Source: Planctomycetota bacterium
GTDB lineage: Bacteria > Planctomycetota > UBA8108 > UBA1146 > JAJFFE01
Length of the DNA stretch: 42,058 nucleotides
Assembly: GCA_021776775.1 (NCBI GenBank)
Contig: JAJFFE010000074.1
Span: forward strand, 1 to 42,058
Reading direction: 5' to 3'
Below, one piece after another: positions 34,313-42,058 of the stretch. The notes under the pieces are model-generated. The model saw only the letters and a program-made list of their open reading frames with translations, did not search any database and was not told the origin of the DNA. Each line of letters starts with the position of its first letter. Position 1 is the stretch's first letter. Made by a program: the position numbers and the translations under genes.

Positions 34313-35272
34313 CTACATAGCCGCGACGATGACGAACACCAACGCGATCAATGCCAAGACCCCGGCGACCACGGCCGCGATTTTGCCCCACGACAGTGGC
34401 GCGGCCCCCGTCATGCAACTCGCATCCTGACCCGAGACAACGACCCGATACAGTTCGCCGCGGTACCGATAGGCCAGGATATACGCGGGGAACGACACTC
34501 GGTGAGTGACGAGCGAACGCACCACGCACTCGGTGTGCAACGAACGGTGAGCGGTACCGGGAAGGTGACCGTCGGCGATCCGTCGTGAAGCCATGGAGCG
34601 AAGAGATCGTCGCACGATCTCTCGTGCGGCCGAGCGCTGAACTTCGAACCGCTCGACCAGCGTGTCCTCGGTCGGGAGTCGCAGCTCGGCCGACGCGGGT
34701 CCGCGATACGACGACACCAACACGGCGGTCTCATCGGGTCGCAATCCACGCGTCCCCGGGGCCACCACATCGTCGAAGTGAAGCTCGACTTGTCCCGCGC
34801 ACGGCGCCCAACTCGACCGCCACGTATCGTGATTGGTATCCGCCGCGTAGCTGACCAACGCGTCGGCATCGAACATCCAGCCCGCCCAGTAGATCGGCTT
34901 CACACTGCGCATGCGTGCCCGATCCCGAAGGTCCGACGGGTAGAAGAATCCGCGTCGCCCGAGCCAGCCCCGGACCGCTTTGATCGCCTGAGCCGGATCG
35001 ACGGTGAACTCGAAGTAGAGCTCTGACTCTTCCGTTGGATCCGTGACCATCTCGACGTGCAGTGTGGAGTCGCAGAATCCGCACCGCGGTGCTTGTATCG
35101 CTGGGTCGTAGCGGACAGATGCGCCACACCCGTCGCAACGCAACACCTCCACTTCGGTCGCAGTACGTCGTTCGCTCTCGTGTGGCGCCGAGTCGCCACA
35201 CACGGCGCACCGGAGATCACCCCGCTCGATAGGACTCGCACAACGCGCGCACTCGGCGACGACTTCCGGCAT
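34313..35272 (-). CDS. Zinc-ribbon protein with C-terminal membrane helix (paralogue 1)
   Basis: 319 residues. The ATG overlaps the TGA of the upstream gene by one base (TGATG). Two zinc ribbons open the protein: CARCASPIERGDLRCAVCG and, at about 50-70, CDGCGA with CGFCD. A mixed alpha/beta middle (RGWLGRRGFF, SVKPIYWAGWMFDADALVSY) leads to FPAYILAYRYRGELYRVVVSGQ and one membrane helix at about 295-317. It shares the middle layout and the end of its soluble part with the next protein, so the two are paralogues and likely partners in one membrane complex. Such proteins are often annotated only as zinc-ribbon proteins; function unknown. Confidence 0.78.
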   Translation of the reverse strand: MPEVVAECARCASPIERGDLRCAVCGDSAPHESERRTATEVEVLRCDGCGASVRYDPAIQAPRCGFCDSTLHVEMVTDPTEESELYFEFTVDPAQAIKAVRGWLGRRGFFYPSDLRDRARMRSVKPIYWAGWMFDADALVSYAADTNHDTWRSSWAPCAGQVELHFDDVVAPGTRGLRPDETAVLVSSYRGPASAELRLPTEDTLVERFEVQRSAAREIVRRSLRSMASRRIADGHLPGTAHRSLHTECVVRSLVTHRVSFPAYILAYRYRGELYRVVVSGQDASCMTGAAPLSWGKIAAVVAGVLALIALVFVIVAAM

Positions 35273-36237
35273 CAAATACCTCCCCGCACGATCAACACGA
35301 TCGCGAGCACGAGCAGCAATCCGAGAATGACGGCGATGGTGATCTTGATCGGAGAGAGCGGTATCGCCCCCCCCACCTTGCCCGTCTGCCCGTTGACCGT
35401 CACTCGGATCGGGGGTTTGTTCGGATCGTACCGAAGGGCGAAAATCCAAATCGGAAGCGACACGAGATGCAGAATCTCGTCGTGGACGCGCGTTTCGAAG
35501 CGCAAGCCACGATGGCTGTCGCCGGGCATGAACCGAGCTAGTTTCCGGCCCACCGATTCCGTGCCCTCAGAATGCGCGAGCTCCCGGCACTTCTCGAATA
35601 CGATGGAGGGCTCCTCCGCGATCCAACCCGAAAAGAGGGCCGGGTCATAACGGCGGATCGCGCCGAGGTCGAACGGCTCGACCGCTTCCAACTCCGCATT
35701 GCTCAATCCGCGTGACGCCGTGACGACGACGTCTACGAGGTAACACGAATGACGCCCCGCGAGGTGACGCCACTCCGTCTTCACCACGACGCGCGTTCGC
35801 ACCACGGTGTTGCCCTTGGAGTCCGTCGTGGTGTAGGTCTCGGTCGTCGTGTAGTTCTCACCGATCTCCGCCTCGTAGTCACTGTCGGCGACCGCGCCGT
35901 ACAGGTACGCCGGCAAGTAGACACCGCGCGTCTCTTGCACCACCGCCGAGGCCAAGCCGCCGTGGGCGAACCAGCCGCGACGCTTGATCCATTGGCGTAC
36001 GCGTTGAGACGCTCTCGGCTGATCGAGCACGAAACCGACCACGAACGTGGGGTCCGGGTTCTCGGAACTGGGCTTTTCGACGACCGCCGGCGACGCGCAG
36101 AACGGACAAACCGCGGTTCGCTCGTGCTCGCGCAACGTCAGAGTCGCACCACAACTCTGACAGTCGAAGGTCGTCGACTCGGGAACGGGAGGGGGCGCAG
36201 TTACCAAGGTCAAAGCCTCGCTTCCAACCCGTCCCAT
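35272..36237 (-). CDS. Zinc-ribbon protein with C-terminal membrane helix (paralogue 2)
   Basis: 321 residues. One zinc ribbon, CQSCGATLTLREHERTAVCPFC, lies near residues 26-47. The middle contains QWIKRRGWFAHGG, GVYLPAYLYGAVADSDYEAE and a Thr-rich hairpin (YTTTETYTTTDSKG), then VSLPIWIFALRYDPNKPPIRV, and VTVNGQTGKVGG before one membrane helix at about 296-317. The pattern ribbon, RRGWF/RRGFF motif, membrane-proximal YR-type strand and single helix matches the downstream gene. The start ATG has no clear ribosome site. It is the first gene of the two-gene unit. Confidence 0.78.
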   Translation of the reverse strand: MGRVGSEALTLVTAPPPVPESTTFDCQSCGATLTLREHERTAVCPFCASPAVVEKPSSENPDPTFVVGFVLDQPRASQRVRQWIKRRGWFAHGGLASAVVQETRGVYLPAYLYGAVADSDYEAEIGENYTTTETYTTTDSKGNTVVRTRVVVKTEWRHLAGRHSCYLVDVVVTASRGLSNAELEAVEPFDLGAIRRYDPALFSGWIAEEPSIVFEKCRELAHSEGTESVGRKLARFMPGDSHRGLRFETRVHDEILHLVSLPIWIFALRYDPNKPPIRVTVNGQTGKVGGAIPLSPIKITIAVILGLLLVLAIVLIVRGGI

Positions 36238-36541
36238 GGTAGACGGAAGCGTCCCCGGCGGAAATGCCGCGACCGGCGGTGGCGCGAACTCAAAGGCGAA
36301 TCTTGGAAATCACCGCGACCCAACGAAGCGTTGGAGCTTACAACGAGGCTTGAGGTCAACGTTGCAGCCGGCGAAGCAAACGGGATACTTAAAGCGCGGA
36401 CCGCCAGGAAGCGGGGTCGTTCCGGACCCGAGAGGGCCGTGGGCGATCGGCGATGCGAGCGATAGGGAACCGGAAACTTCCCGACTCGCTCGTCACGGAA
36501 CACAGACTGTCATCGGCACTCGAAACAGAAGGGAGAATTCC
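36238..36541. other. 304-base divergent intergenic region
   Basis: It lies between the zinc-ribbon pair and the DCC gene. It holds a small perfect hairpin (CCAACG-AAG-CGTTGG, 36320-36334) and nothing else I can name. No credible promoter boxes stand out, and the open frames here lack ribosome sites and protein-like sequence. Confidence 0.5.
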
Positions 36542-36994
36542 GTGGGTCGCGCCTCCACTGCACAGCAGCGTGACGAAGAGGCGTTGAGCAAGATCGCCGA
36601 CCACCCGGTGCTCTTCTTCGACGGAGAGTGCAATTTGTGCAATTCGACCATCGACTTTGTGATCCGCCGCGACCGAAAGCGCAACTTTCGCTACGCGGCG
36701 CTCGGATCCGCGGTGGCCGATAGCCTGCTTCCCGATGACTTGCCCGAGAAGCACAATCTCGAGAGCTTCATCTTGTTGGTCGAGGGGAAGACCTACGTTC
36801 GATCCGAGGCGTCGCTGCGGGTTGCCACGTGGCTACCGTTCCCGTGGAATCTGTGCCGGCTGCTTCTGCTGATTCCAAGCGTACTTCGGGACCCGGTGTA
36901 TCGGTTCGTCTCGCGCCGTCGCTACGAAATGTTCGGCAAGCGCGCAACCTGCCGCGTGCCGAGTCCCGAGGAGCGCGAACTCTTCCTCGAGTAA
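36542..36994 (+). CDS. DCC-family (DUF393) thiol-disulfide oxidoreductase-like protein
   Basis: 150 residues from a GTG with AGGGAGAA about 6 bases upstream. The family motif FFDGECNLCN (DxxCxxC) lies near residue 27, followed by a predicted thioredoxin-like fold: IDFVIRRDRKRNFRYAAL, then VRSEASLRV and YRFVSRRRYEMFGK. Length and motif order fit the family. DCC proteins are thought to be redox proteins; their partners are largely unknown. The N-terminal extension of about 18 residues is polar. The helicase gene converges 3 bases away. Confidence 0.88.
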   Translation: MGRASTAQQRDEEALSKIADHPVLFFDGECNLCNSTIDFVIRRDRKRNFRYAALGSAVADSLLPDDLPEKHNLESFILLVEGKTYVRSEASLRVATWLPFPWNLCRLLLLIPSVLRDPVYRFVSRRRYEMFGKRATCRVPSPEERELFLE

Positions 36995-36997
36995 ACG

Positions 36998-39900
36998 CTA
37001 CGAGAGCAGTCGTTCCAGGTCGTCGCGAGTCAACTCCGACAACAAGGTGTTGTCGGCGCGAATGATCGCCTCGGCCAACGCGCGCTTCTGATCCTGAAGT
37101 TGCAGGATTTTCTCTTCGACCGTGTTGCGGCAGATCAGGCGGTACGCAAAGACGTGGCGCGTCTGTCCGATACGATGCGCTCGGTCGATCGCCTGCGCTT
37201 CGACGGCCGGATTCCACCACGGGTCCAAGATGTAGACGTAGTCGGCCGCCGTCAGGTTGAGGCCGAGCCCTCCGGCTTTCAAACTGATCAAGAACAGCGG
37301 GACGTCGGGATCGTTCTGGAATCGTTCGACACGCGACTTGCGATCGCGCACCTGCCCGTCGAGGTATTCGTACGGCAGCTCTTCTTGCTCGAGCATGCGG
37401 CGCAAGATCGAGAGATAGCTCGTGAACTGCGAGAACACCAGCGCCTTGTGTCCTTCACTGCGCAGCTCGTGCAGAAGCGGGATCAAGGTGTCGAGCTTGC
37501 AACTCGGGTAGCCCGACTTCTCTTTGTCGACGAGCGCCGGATGACACGCGGCCTGACGCAACCTCAGCAACGCCTCGAGCACGTGCATCCGCGTGCTGCC
37601 GATGCCGTCCTCGTCTACTTTTTTCAGCAGCGTCTCCCGGTAGTGCAGCAACAGTTGGTCGTACAAGCCGCGCTGCTTGTCTTCCATCTCGCAGTACAAC
37701 GTGAGTTCGGTCTTCTCTGGGAGCTCGTTGGCCACTTGCTCCTTGGTTCGTCGAAGCAAGAACGGCTGCAACGCCGACGCCAGGAACCGACTCAGCTCCT
37801 CCCCGAGCGGGCCGCGCGTCTTGCGCGTGAGCACGCGCTTGAGCGACGTCGAACTCCCGAGCATGCCGGGATTGAGGAATTCGAAGATCGACCAAATGTC
37901 GAGCAGGCGGTTCTCGATCGGAGTACCGCTGAGCGCCAGTCGATGGCGGCCTTGCAGCAGCCGTGAACACTTGGCCGTTTGGCTGGAGGAGTTCTTGATG
38001 GCCTGTGCCTCATCCAAGACGACGTACTCGAAGTCGATCTCCTTGAGGTCGAGGATGTCTCGCCGCAACACGCCGTACGTCGTCACGACGACGTGCGCCG
38101 ACCCGATTTCCTTCAGCACTTCGCTGCGCTGAGGTCCGGTGTAACTGACCACATTCAACGCCGGCGCGAAACGCTCGGTCTCTTGAATCCAGTTGTAGAC
38201 CACCGAGTTCGGACACACCACGAGGGTCGGTCGGTTCAGCTCGCCGGCCACCCGCAGGCGCTCGAGATGCGCCAATACTTGGACGGTCTTCCCGAGCCCC
38301 ATGTCGTCGGCCAAACAGCCGCCGAATCCGAACTCACGGAGGAACTGCACCCAACCGAGTCCGTCACGTTGATAGTCGCGCAACGTGCCTTCGAACGTTT
38401 CGGTCTCTTCGATCGACTTGACGCCCTGGAACGACTTCAGTCGTTCGCGGTACTTCTCGAAGTCTTCGTCCGTCTGAACCGCGTCCTGCTCGGCAAGCAG
38501 AGCGTCGAGCATCCAACCCTGCGATCGACGAAAGCGCACTTCTTCCTTGCGCGCCGTGCCCATGGAATTGAGCAAACGAAAGCGGGTCAGCCAAGGCGCA
38601 GGAATCAGGCCAGCGGTGCCGTCTTCGAGGCGAACGGTGTTGTCGCCCTTGCGAGCCGCCGCCAGCACGTCGGCGATCGGCACGACTTGGTCACCGAAGT
38701 CGAGATGTCCCTGTAGCTCGAACCAATCGATTCCCGTGGTCAGCTTGAGGTCGAGCTTGCCTTCGCCGCGGAACTTTCGTTCCCGCGCTTCGACCGTCCA
38801 TTCGCCATCGACGAGAGATTGAATGATCTCGTGGAAGTGCTCGGTCGGGATCTTGTAGTCGAAGTGTCCCGACGGCGGGTCGACGATCTCGATCGGCAGC
38901 GCGCGCAGTGTGACTCGAATCGCGTCTTCCGCTTCCGGATCGCGCCGGTAGATCTCCTTGCGATCTTCATCGCAGAGAGAATTCGAATCGTGCCGCTCCT
39001 CGACCCGGCGCCCGCGGTACTCGAAGAACAGTCGACACGCCACACCGTCGCGGCGCGCTGGCTCGCCGTCCACACTTCGCAGATGCAGGACCGGTCGCGG
39101 TGTCTCCTTCTCGTCGGTCCAGGTCCACTCTTCGGGAAGTTCCACGCGCGGCTCGCAAGGATCTTCCACGAGCTTAGCGATCAGATTGCCCTGCTCTTCG
39201 GCCGACATAGTGAACTCAGGCGTCGCAAGCAGCTTCTCCGCCCACGCGAAGTGGCCACGAGCGTCGAACCGAGTGGCCATCGCTTGACCGTCACGGTTGA
39301 CCACCGCAACGCCGGACGCCGCCAATAGCGGAGCTTGCTGGAGCTCGAGCCGCTCCTCGTCGTGTCGCAGGAACCCGCGAATGACGAAATCTTCGCCGCG
39401 CGGTGGTTCGACGCGCAGCCCCAACTCCCACAGCGTCGCCGGCGCCCACTCGATGCGCGTCGGCGGATCGTCATGGATCTGCAGGTGAAAACGCTCGGTG
39501 AAACAGAGTCGCTTGGCTAGCTCGGCGCCGCCTTCGAAGTCCAGGGAGAACGAGGAACACTCGACCCGCATCGAACCCGCCTCGGCGTCGAGCTCCGGGA
39601 ACTCTGGATCGAGTTCTCGACCGGACGTGACCCCGAACAGTCGTGGGAGGAGTTGACGATCGAACTCGTCGGTCAACTCACGCACGTCCTCGCGCTTGAA
39701 ACGCACGAGCGTCCACGGCCCCTCTTCCGGACCCTGGTGCAGCATCACTGCGGTATTGGCCCTCGACTTCGACGCGCGCGACCGAAAGATGGTCGGCTCC
39801 TCTTTCGGCACCTCGACCACGTAGTACAGCGGAAGCTCAGGGTCGTAGGCGTCGGGGTCGCGGGCATCTGCCCCTTCGTCGTCGCCCCCCAACTGATCAG

Positions 39901-40147
39901 CAGCGGCAAGAAGGGCCGCCCACATGTGCTTGCACTGGCCGGCCCGCGCGAATCGACAGTGGCACGACGCTTTGATTTCGTCGTCACTAAGTTCGACGAT
40001 GACGCGGAACAGCTTGCTGCACTGGACGTCCGCAACAACACGCGCGTCTTCCACCTCGACGAGTGTCACTCGACCGTCGTGAAAGTAGTGCTTGCCGCGA
40101 TCGCGATTTAGCTGAGTGAAGTGGGACTCGAGTCGCTCGATCAGCAA
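36998..40147 (-). CDS. SWIM zinc finger and SNF2-family helicase
   Basis: 1049 residues. Near the N-terminus a SWIM zinc finger is seen (C62, C64, C72 and H74 in CHCRFARAGQCKH). A long beta-rich region (about 100-560) follows, typical of bacterial SWIM-SNF2 proteins. The SNF2 ATPase has DDMGLGKTVQ (K620), DEAQAIKN (D712-E713) and SGTPIENRLLD. The helicase C domain has LVFSQFTSYLSIL, LDGQVRDRKSRVERF, LKAGGLGLNLTAADYVY and DRAHRIGQT. It probably moves along DNA or remodels DNA-bound proteins in repair or transcription. The start is a TTG without a strong ribosome site; no ATG or GTG lies upstream in frame. Confidence 0.92.
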   Translation of the reverse strand: MLIERLESHFTQLNRDRGKHYFHDGRVTLVEVEDARVVADVQCSKLFRVIVELSDDEIKASCHCRFARAGQCKHMWAALLAAADQLGGDDEGADARDPDAYDPELPLYYVVEVPKEEPTIFRSRASKSRANTAVMLHQGPEEGPWTLVRFKREDVRELTDEFDRQLLPRLFGVTSGRELDPEFPELDAEAGSMRVECSSFSLDFEGGAELAKRLCFTERFHLQIHDDPPTRIEWAPATLWELGLRVEPPRGEDFVIRGFLRHDEERLELQQAPLLAASGVAVVNRDGQAMATRFDARGHFAWAEKLLATPEFTMSAEEQGNLIAKLVEDPCEPRVELPEEWTWTDEKETPRPVLHLRSVDGEPARRDGVACRLFFEYRGRRVEERHDSNSLCDEDRKEIYRRDPEAEDAIRVTLRALPIEIVDPPSGHFDYKIPTEHFHEIIQSLVDGEWTVEARERKFRGEGKLDLKLTTGIDWFELQGHLDFGDQVVPIADVLAAARKGDNTVRLEDGTAGLIPAPWLTRFRLLNSMGTARKEEVRFRRSQGWMLDALLAEQDAVQTDEDFEKYRERLKSFQGVKSIEETETFEGTLRDYQRDGLGWVQFLREFGFGGCLADDMGLGKTVQVLAHLERLRVAGELNRPTLVVCPNSVVYNWIQETERFAPALNVVSYTGPQRSEVLKEIGSAHVVVTTYGVLRRDILDLKEIDFEYVVLDEAQAIKNSSSQTAKCSRLLQGRHRLALSGTPIENRLLDIWSIFEFLNPGMLGSSTSLKRVLTRKTRGPLGEELSRFLASALQPFLLRRTKEQVANELPEKTELTLYCEMEDKQRGLYDQLLLHYRETLLKKVDEDGIGSTRMHVLEALLRLRQAACHPALVDKEKSGYPSCKLDTLIPLLHELRSEGHKALVFSQFTSYLSILRRMLEQEELPYEYLDGQVRDRKSRVERFQNDPDVPLFLISLKAGGLGLNLTAADYVYILDPWWNPAVEAQAIDRAHRIGQTRHVFAYRLICRNTVEEKILQLQDQKRALAEAIIRADNTLLSELTRDDLERLLS

Positions 40148-40278
40148 CGGATAGCTCGCCTCTGGATTGGAACTGTGATCGTCGCCACCGGGAATTCGGA
40201 GGCCGCGTCGGGGGGACCGAAGATAGGGGAGATTACGGGAATCACCACCCCGTTACCTGACAAAACGAAACGCGACCG

Positions 40279-40797
40279 TCACCAATCGCCGGCGTACCGG
40301 GAAGAGTACGGCCCACTATTGGCGGAAATGTACTGATGCCGCCGGTGAGATATCTGCCGGAGGTGAAGCAGATCGTGCGCCTCCCAAGACGCCATAAGGT
40401 CGCCTGCGCGGAGTGGGCCAGCCACAGGATGGGTGCGCTGAGCCGCCCAATCCGGGTTGTCGAGCTCGGCCAGCCACGCCAGAGACCGTTTGCGTTGCTC
40501 CTCGAAGTCGGCCCACACGTCGGCGAGCTCGCGGCCGGCATAGTCTCGCTCCGTCACCCATGCAACGGGATCGATCGGCGGCCACTCTTCGTCGGGACGG
40601 TGCAGCGTGTAGTCGATCCGACGCCGAAAATCCTCGCGTTCTTCGTCAGCGATGTGACCCAAGATCTCGAGCAAACTCCAGCCGCCGGACTCCGGACGCC
40701 AAGACGCTTCCTCGGCGTTGACGCCGCGATAGAGCGCGCGAAACGCTTCGAGTTGAGAGCGAAGGGCGCGAATGACCCGATCCAAATCGATCGACAT
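40279..40797 (-). CDS. DinB-superfamily protein
   Basis: 172 residues from an ATG with GAGGAG 7 bases upstream. It is a four-helix bundle of the DinB_2/YfiT type with a probable metal site: His in LLEILGHIADEE (about residue 48) and the HDLLHLRQ pair (about 141 and 145). SWRPESGGWSLLEIL is a common family lead-in. Many members are bacillithiol- or mycothiol-type transferases or have unknown roles. It follows the transporter gene by 28 bases on the same strand, so they may be co-transcribed. Confidence 0.85.
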   Translation of the reverse strand: MSIDLDRVIRALRSQLEAFRALYRGVNAEEASWRPESGGWSLLEILGHIADEEREDFRRRIDYTLHRPDEEWPPIDPVAWVTERDYAGRELADVWADFEEQRKRSLAWLAELDNPDWAAQRTHPVAGPLRAGDLMASWEAHDLLHLRQISHRRHQYISANSGPYSSRYAGDW

Positions 40798-40825
40798 CGA
40801 CAAACTCCTCAGACGGAACGGCCGG

Positions 40826-42058
40826 TTACCGCAGGAACAACAACACGTACGCAGTCGCGATGACTAACTGACTCAGAGCGAATGGAGCCGCCAGTTTCAC
40901 GAATCCGGCAAACGAAAGCGCCAAGCGATTCTTATGGATGATCGTGACCGCGACCAGCGTCGAGGCAGATCCGATGGGCGTGATATTACCGCCGAGGTTG
41001 GCGCCGAAAATCACCGACCACCACAGCCCAGAATCGCCGGCGGTACCCCGCGCTTCGAGGATTTTGGCGAGCATGGCCGCCAAGGGAATGTTGTCCGTCA
41101 CCGAACTGAATCCGGCCGCCGCGATCAGCACCGAACCGGTCCCTGCGATGTCGCCCCAGCCGATGACGCGTTCCAACGCGGAACCGATCGCGACCAAGAC
41201 CTGCGCATGCTCCATGACGTTGATCACCACGAACAAGCCCGCAAAAAACGCGAGCAGGTCCCAGTCGAGCGCGGCGTAGAAACGATCGGCAGTCGACTTG
41301 AAGCGAAGCAACATGATCAGTGCGAAAGAGAGTGCGACAAAGCCCATCCCAAGATCATTCAGAAACCATCCGGGGATCGAGGCACAGGCGATGACAATGA
41401 TGAACAGAAGCAACATCGTGGCGCCGAATCCGAAGAAGAACCGACTCTCGATTCCGTCATTTTCATCGAAACCAGAGACCAGTCGCTGCGCCACGACCTT
41501 CGCCTCGTCGTTGTCGAGTCGCCGGATCTTGAACAGCTTCGCACCCATCCAAAGCGTCAGCGCCGTGGTCACGACCACGAACGGCGACGATTTGACGAAG
41601 AAGTCGACGAAGCTGATCCCGGCTGCGTTGCCGACGATGATGTTCGGCACCGAGGAAATCAGGGTCAACAGTCCACCGACGTTGGTCAACAACCCCTCGA
41701 TGACCAGGAACCCGAGCAACTGTTCGCGGCGGCCGAGCTTTTCGAGCGAAACGCCGGTCAACGATCCCACGATGATCATCGCAGTCACGTTGTTCAGGAC
41801 TGCCGAGAAAACTACGGTCATGACTCCGTAGAAGATCAGCAACATCACCGGATCACCGCGCGACGCCTTCGTCAGGCGGATCGCGATCCAGGTGAACAGG
41901 CCGGACTTCGAAGTGACGTCCACGAACAACGACGACCCGAGGATGATCGAGATGACTCCCCAATCGACCGACGGGATGTACACCGGCATGGTGATCGCGT
42001 GACCGAGCACAATCACTTCTTGAGTGTGAACCAAGCCGAAGATCTCGCCCAAGATCAG
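40826..42058 (-). CDS. ArsB/NhaD-superfamily ion transporter (5' end outside the window)
   Basis: At least 410 residues, with about ten membrane helices in two similar halves. Motifs include VDWGVISIILGSSLFVDV, FSAVLNNVTAMIIVGSL, LTLISSVPNIIVG, DLLAFFAGLFVVINVMEHA, SSVTDNIPLAAML and NLGGNITPIGSASTLVAV. The repeated N-N-x-(T/P) and PIGSAS-type hairpin motifs are typical of the ion-transporter superfamily that includes NhaD sodium/proton antiporters and ArsB. No soluble regulatory domain is seen, unlike the permease at 3554-5341. The frame is open to the right edge, so the first helices are missing. The ion cannot be told. Confidence 0.85.
   Translation of the reverse strand: MILGEIFGLVHTQEVIVLGHAITMPVYIPSVDWGVISIILGSSLFVDVTSKSGLFTWIAIRLTKASRGDPVMLLIFYGVMTVVFSAVLNNVTAMIIVGSLTGVSLEKLGRREQLLGFLVIEGLLTNVGGLLTLISSVPNIIVGNAAGISFVDFFVKSSPFVVVTTALTLWMGAKLFKIRRLDNDEAKVVAQRLVSGFDENDGIESRFFFGFGATMLLLFIIVIACASIPGWFLNDLGMGFVALSFALIMLLRFKSTADRFYAALDWDLLAFFAGLFVVINVMEHAQVLVAIGSALERVIGWGDIAGTGSVLIAAAGFSSVTDNIPLAAMLAKILEARGTAGDSGLWWSVIFGANLGGNITPIGSASTLVAVTIIHKNRLALSFAGFVKLAAPFALSQLVIATAYVLLFLR

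Noticed and set aside
1..42058. tRNA or rRNA genes
   Set aside because: No cloverleaf-like sequences with conserved T-loop GTTCGA context and no rRNA-like stretches were recognised on either strand by eye.

Overview
The window is a GC-rich stretch of about 42 kb with compact, ordinary bacterial genes on both strands. I saw no rRNA, tRNA or CRISPR array. The best guess at the source is a planctomycete or a neighbouring lineage. This rests on four secreted proteins that combine dockerin-like EF-hand calcium motifs with a Cys-Pro C-terminus (FG-GAP propellers, a CRTAC-type protein with an ASPIC/UnbV domain, a cohesin-like protein and a beta-roll protein), and on abundant hybrid histidine kinases. 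That assignment is inference from protein style; no marker gene is present.

Layout. 1-3526: the end of a Kelch-like gene, a seven-blade FG-GAP protein, then two convergent genes (a Kelch-type secreted protein and a cardiolipin synthase) that both look cut short where they meet. 3554-5803: an SLC13-type permease and a small lipoprotein. 5986-10124: a signalling operon on the minus strand, made of a membrane histidine kinase (split here by a frameshift), a tandem receiver protein and a hybrid kinase. 10325-12293: a beta-roll secreted protein, then a 757-base gene-free stretch with perfect hairpins and a 15-bp tandem repeat. 12294-20090: DNA polymerase II, a TPR hybrid kinase, a transglutaminase-like lipoprotein lacking its catalytic Cys, and a cohesin/dockerin-like protein. 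20375-24405: a trehalose operon, otsA followed by an otsB-GH15 fusion.

24435-26530 is the most interesting region. A single HNH endonuclease gene sits between two long inverted repeats, each able to fold into a hairpin with 30-nt arms. The left end is partly triplicated in 135-bp units, and four copies of a 14-16 bp palindrome lie upstream of, inside and downstream of the gene. The whole unit fits between the 3' ends of two convergent host genes. I read it as a small mobile or selfish element of a kind I cannot name.

26548-42058: a multi-CxxC protein, the CRTAC/ASPIC dockerin protein, a surface-glycan-type glycosyltransferase, a small membrane protein, a DegT-family aminotransferase, a ten-repeat lipoprotein, two overlapping zinc-ribbon membrane proteins, a DCC thiol oxidoreductase, a SWIM-SNF2 helicase, a DinB-family protein and an ion transporter that runs off the right edge.

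The main functional groups are cell-envelope and secreted proteins, two-component phosphorelays, trehalose metabolism, and a few DNA-transaction enzymes (PolB, SNF2 helicase, HNH nuclease).
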